DNA of 7,953 bases. Source: Kiloniellales bacterium. GTDB taxonomy: Bacteria; Pseudomonadota; Alphaproteobacteria; Kiloniellales; JAKSBE01. Of this stretch, positions 4,869 through 7,953 are shown in pieces. Position numbers and translations under genes: made by a program. The stretch is taken from positions 1-7,953 of the forward strand of contig JASJAL010000088.1 in NCBI GenBank assembly GCA_030067055.1, written 5' to 3'. The first letter of the stretch is position 1. Every line of letters starts with the position of its first letter. The notes under the pieces were generated by a model. The model saw only the letters and a program-made list of their open reading frames with translations. It searched no databases and was not told the DNA's origin.

Positions 4869-6695
4869 TCAGCCCTTCGCCGGCACCCTGTCCTTGGCCT
4901 GCGCTTGGCTATCGCTCCGCGACGGCCTTCGTCTGCCGGCCGTGTTCCGACGCAGCCTCGACACTTCGGCCCTCGCTGCCTTCGTCGAGGTGAAGAGGTC
5001 CAGCTCTACGGCCTCGTCGTCCGCCGCCGACGAGAGCGACAGGTCCGAATAGTCATGGCGCCGCGGATCACGCTCGATCTGTCGGCGAAGCCGGTTCAGG
5101 CACCAGGCGACCCACGCGGCCTGCGTATACTTGGCCGCGAAGTCGACGGCGTAGCGCCGATAGAACGTCAGCCGGCTCTCGACCGGAAGCCCAGGACGCC
5201 GGTCCCGCCGGTACTTGCGGCGTAGGATACCGCCTTCCAATGGGTGAACCTTCTCGAGGAAGATCAGGCCGTAGAACCACAGCAGATCGGCGAGGATCCA
5301 GGTCAGGTTGATGTCGCGGGCAGCGGCGCGACGCATCACCGTCTCCATGTGCGCCGGCGTGTAGTAGGTCTCCCAGGCCAGGCGATTGGCGCGCTGCCAC
5401 TCGGCCGCGCTCATCCGCGGATGCCGCATGGTGGCATGGTTGAGGTCGTAGCTGTTGAGGTCGGGTTCCATCCATTCGCCCATGGCCGCCAGATCGCGAT
5501 GATCGGCAGATCCCGGCAGCGGGGTCAGGTTGAAGAACTCGACCAGATCGAGCGGTAGCTCGCGCTGGATGATCTCGATGTCGCGGACGATGGTCTCGGC
5601 GTTGTCGCCGGGGAAACCGAGGATATAGCCGGCATAGGTCCGGGCGCCGACATCCTTCCAAGCCTGGAGCATCGCACGGTATTCGGTGATCCGGTTTTGC
5701 CGCTTGGAGACCCCGACCAGGCTTTCGGGATTGATGTTCTCCAGGCCGATGAAGACGCGGTCGATGCCGGCGCGCCCGGCCTTCTCGATGAAGTTCGGGA
5801 TCTTGTGGCACAGCGTATCGACCTGGACTAGGAAGCCGATCGGAAGCCCTTCTCCCTCGCGCAGCTCGATGAGGCGATCGAAGATCGCCTCCCAGTTCCT
5901 GTTGCGCGCTAAGTTGTCGTCGGTGATGAAGAAACGGTTCACACCCTGGGCCAGGTTCTCCCGCACGATCTCCTCGACGGCGTCGGCGTCGCGGAACCGC
6001 GACTTGCGGCCCTGGACGTTGATGATGGTGCAGAAGGAGCACTGGAAAGGGCAGCCACGCCCGGCATCGAAGCTCGACTGAGCGCCGATGGTGCGCCGGA
6101 CGCGCGCATAAGGCAGGAAGGGCAGAGCCGCATCCTGCAAGTCGGGCACCGCCGCCAGGTGGTTGTAGACCGGCTTGAGGGCGCCGCGATCGGCATCGCG
6201 TAGCACTTCTGCAAGCCGCCCTTCCTCGGCTTCTCCCGCGAACAGGGAGATGCCCAGCTCCTGCGCCTCGCGCAGCTCGGGCGGGAGCTCGGGCAGCATC
6301 GCCAGACAACCGGACACGTGGAACCCGCCGATGCAGACTTGGACGCCGGCCGCGCGCAAGGGACGCGCGATGTCCATGGCACGCGGGAACTGGTTCGACT
6401 GCACGCCGACGAGGGCGACCAGACCGCGTCCGCCACGCTGTCGTATCTGCCGGGCGATCTTCTTCGGCTTGATGCGGGCGTTGGTCTCGTCGAGGGCTGA
6501 CAGCTCCAAGTCGACATCGTCACCCAGCACTCTTCGCGCGCGGCAATCGACTGCCAGACCATAGAGCGCGGCCAGCGAATTTGAGGGGATCCAAGAGCGG
6601 AGCCATTGAATGACGTAGCCGTCGTCGTCGTAGTGCGACGGCTTGATCATCACCAGGCGGAATGCCTTGCGTTTCTTACGCCGAAATCCGGCCAT
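4869..6695 (-). CDS. B12-binding-domain radical SAM protein
   Basis: This is a 608-residue cytoplasmic protein from the ATG at 6695, or 618 residues from a GTG at 6725. In 618-numbering, residues about 22-190 form a Rossmann-like cobalamin-binding-type domain (KPSHYDDDGY, VALVGVQSNQFPRA, VCIGGFHVSG). The radical SAM core follows from about 215. It has the 4Fe-4S motif CPFQCSFC (Cys225, 229, 232) within GRGCPFQCSFCTI, then FFITDDNLARNR, VFIGLENINPESL and a GFPGD motif. A C-terminal part of about 200 residues (410-618) contains hydrophobic stretches near 475-490 and a highly charged tail. Class B-type enzymes of this architecture methylate or rearrange unactivated carbons; a classical DxHxxG cobalamin-ligand motif is not seen. 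The ATG is preferred because CCAAGGG sits 7 bases upstream, while the GTG has no ribosome-binding site. The substrate is unknown, and no biosynthetic partner genes lie beside it. Confidence 0.92.
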   Translation of the reverse strand: MAGFRRKKRKAFRLVMIKPSHYDDDGYVIQWLRSWIPSNSLAALYGLAVDCRARRVLGDDVDLELSALDETNARIKPKKIARQIRQRGGRGLVALVGVQSNQFPRAMDIARPLRAAGVQVCIGGFHVSGCLAMLPELPPELREAQELGISLFAGEAEEGRLAEVLRDADRGALKPVYNHLAAVPDLQDAALPFLPYARVRRTIGAQSSFDAGRGCPFQCSFCTIINVQGRKSRFRDADAVEEIVRENLAQGVNRFFITDDNLARNRNWEAIFDRLIELREGEGLPIGFLVQVDTLCHKIPNFIEKAGRAGIDRVFIGLENINPESLVGVSKRQNRITEYRAMLQAWKDVGARTYAGYILGFPGDNAETIVRDIEIIQRELPLDLVEFFNLTPLPGSADHRDLAAMGEWMEPDLNSYDLNHATMRHPRMSAAEWQRANRLAWETYYTPAHMETVMRRAAARDINLTWILADLLWFYGLIFLEKVHPLEGGILRRKYRRDRRPGLPVESRLTFYRRYAVDFAAKYTQAAWVAWCLNRLRRQIERDPRRHDYSDLSLSSAADDEAVELDLFTSTKAARAEVSRLRRNTAGRRRPSRSDSQAQAKDRVPAKG

Positions 6696-7087
6696 TGCTG
6701 CACCCTTGGTCGTTATCAAGCTCACGTGTCGGCACAGGGCTGTCCGCTGGTGACGGAGAGCACCTAGGCCTGCTTGTGGCGGTGCGCATTCCAGAGCCTA
6801 TCGGTGTTGTAGACCCGAGACCCTCTCTTCCCTCACGCTGCGAGGCCGTGGAGGCCCACGACCGCTACCGTGCGAAAGGAATTCGTGCTGTCCGGGACTT
6901 CGAGCAAAGCATCGGTCCCGGGTTCTCCCCGTCCAGCGGAATGGGTTTGGAAGTGGATTTTGGCACACTCGTTCAGGCTCGCAAGGGCTTTGCGGCCTCG
7001 CCCGAGCGTGCAGCGATATCGGCCCTCGAAAACCTGCGCAATCGGCAACGCTTCCGGAGCGGCGCCCTCCGCCTCGACGACGAGGAT
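6696..7087. other. 392-base non-coding gap upstream of the radical SAM gene
   Basis: This stretch should carry the 3' end of the GNAT mRNA and the promoter of the radical SAM gene. A short hairpin CCTCG-ACGA-CGAGG (7072-7085) follows the GNAT stop by two bases, with no T-tract. I found no convincing -35/-10 pair, no tRNA, and no protein of recognisable family. A 71-codon minus-strand frame with a TTG start (6833-7048) lacks a good ribosome-binding site and is not called. Confidence 0.5.
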
Positions 7088-7894
7088 CTACGGCTTTGGC
7101 GGTGCGTAGTTCTCCCGCAGGTAGTCTTCCCGGAACCCGGCTCTCAGGATGTTCTTGTAGGAGTGCTGAGGGTCGCCGGGCACGTCTTCGCCGGTGCAGG
7201 TGAAGAGGCGGCGACAGCCCAGGTCGAGGGCGTGCTGCACGCGCCGCGCCAGCAAGGCGCTCTGACTGCCCCGGCGGCGGTGCGCCGGCGCCGTCGCCCC
7301 GAAGTCGAACCAGGCGAGCCCGTCCTCGATGAAGACGGTTCCGGCACCGGCCGGCGCGTCGCCGTCGAAGCTCATGAAGACGTGCCAGCCGGGCCGCCCG
7401 GGGAGCTGCGCCAGCCAAGGCACGGCCTCGTCCCCCAGGTCGAAGGCGTCGCAGACGATCCTGCCGAAGGCCGCCCCGTGCTCGGGGCCGATCTGCTCGA
7501 TCCCGAGGTCGGTCTCGATTATCGGCGCGGCCTCCCGGCCGCGGCCGAACTTCTGCCAGCCGCGCACCTTCTGCAGGCCCGCGGAGACGAGCCAGTCGAC
7601 CAGCTGGGTGGGCTGGGCCGCCGGGTGCCGTTGCACAAAGTAGCGCCCGATCCCGGCCCCACGGTAGGCGGCCACGAGCTCGCGGACGCTTTTCTCGGAC
7701 TCGGGCGCCGACAGCCCTAGGCCGATCGTCCGGTTGATGACGATGGCGGAGGACGGCAAGCCGCCGGCGATCGACACCAGCGCCGAGCCAATCGACAGGG
7801 CCCGAAGCTTCAAGTCCTCGACGAGCTGCGGCGTGGCGGCGGCCTGGAGATCGGCAAGCGCCGCACGCTCGAGAGCCTCGGCTTCGAATTCCAC
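7088..7894 (-). CDS. GNAT-family N-acetyltransferase with degenerate N-terminal half
   Basis: This is a 268-residue cytoplasmic enzyme that should transfer an acetyl group from acetyl-CoA to an amine. The catalytic GNAT domain occupies about 130-262. A beta strand (GLAWFDFGATAP) leads into the acetyl-CoA loop HRRRGSQSALLARRV (205-219), matching R-x-x-G-x-(G/A) except that Gln211 replaces the last small residue. SYKNILRAGFREDY (245-258) is the usual motif B near the C-terminus. Residues 1-125 resemble a diverged GNAT half (VRELVAAYRGAGIGRYFVQ, then LVSAGLQKV) without its own acetyl-CoA loop, as in two-domain GNATs. The GTG start at 7894 is chosen because GGAGG lies 5 bases upstream. The gene stands alone, and the acceptor substrate cannot be predicted. 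Confidence 0.88.
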   Translation of the reverse strand: MEFEAEALERAALADLQAAATPQLVEDLKLRALSIGSALVSIAGGLPSSAIVINRTIGLGLSAPESEKSVRELVAAYRGAGIGRYFVQRHPAAQPTQLVDWLVSAGLQKVRGWQKFGRGREAAPIIETDLGIEQIGPEHGAAFGRIVCDAFDLGDEAVPWLAQLPGRPGWHVFMSFDGDAPAGAGTVFIEDGLAWFDFGATAPAHRRRGSQSALLARRVQHALDLGCRRLFTCTGEDVPGDPQHSYKNILRAGFREDYLRENYAPPKP

Positions 7895-7953
7895 GAAAAC
7901 CTCCAGCTGCGAAGTTAGGTCTTGCAGCGCAGTCTAGCCTGGAAACGAGGCCG
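7895..7953. other. Upstream region of the GNAT gene (partial)
   Basis: This is 59 bases before the GTG start, running off the window. It holds the GGAGG ribosome-binding site at 7904-7900 (minus). A TAGACT hexamer further up could be a -10 box, but its -35 partner would lie at or beyond the window edge, so no promoter is claimed. Confidence 0.4.

Noticed and set aside
5068..6309. Minus-strand 413-codon frame inside the radical SAM gene
   Set aside because: It is an out-of-frame shadow of the radical SAM gene with Arg/Pro-rich, low-complexity translation.
6833..7048. 71-codon minus-strand frame in the gap before the radical SAM gene
   Set aside because: It has a TTG start without a convincing ribosome-binding site, and its protein matches no family I recognise. 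It could be a small gene, but I cannot support it.
6662..7720. Plus-strand 352-codon frame across the gap and GNAT gene
   Set aside because: It is antisense to the GNAT gene, has no family features, and overlaps the start of the radical SAM gene.

Overview
The window is high-GC bacterial DNA. It holds six protein-coding genes, five on the minus strand and one (cut by the left edge) on the plus strand. I see no rRNA, tRNA, CRISPR array or insertion sequence. The secreted c-type cytochrome peroxidase-like protein, the TAXI-type solute-binding protein, the periplasmic rhodanese and the strong GC bias suggest a Gram-negative proteobacterium, most likely an alphaproteobacterium such as a member of Rhodospirillales. 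That placement is inference from gene content, not from a marker gene.

Layout from left to right. Positions 2-1273 (+) are the 3' part of a DHOR-family di-haem oxidoreductase. It ends at a strong hairpin (1285-1315) in the space it shares with a convergent gene. Positions 1378-4352 (-) hold a three-gene set read right to left: a TAXI-family TRAP-type solute-binding protein with an unusual Ala-rich C-terminal extension, a secreted rhodanese-like protein, and an N-terminally anchored LysM protein. All three carry N-terminal export or anchor sequences and good ribosome-binding sites, and the gaps between them are 78 and 59 bases, so they look like one envelope operon. Positions 4353-4868 are a 516-base non-coding stretch that should hold the operon's control region. 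It contains a TTGACA box, an overlapping inverted repeat and a repeated TGTGGAA motif. Positions 4869-6695 (-) encode a B12-binding-type radical SAM protein. Positions 6696-7087 are a second non-coding gap with no recognisable content. Positions 7088-7894 (-) encode a two-part GNAT acetyltransferase with a GTG start and a clear Shine-Dalgarno sequence.

The most interesting unit is the TAXI/rhodanese/LysM operon. A TRAP transporter normally needs DctQ/DctM-type membrane subunits, and none is encoded here. The binding protein also carries a C-terminal (EAAAAA)n segment, built from an 18-bp tandem repeat, followed by a further helical domain. It may be part of a permease-free periplasmic system, with the rhodanese and the LysM protein as partners. 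This is a hypothesis from gene order and visible domains.
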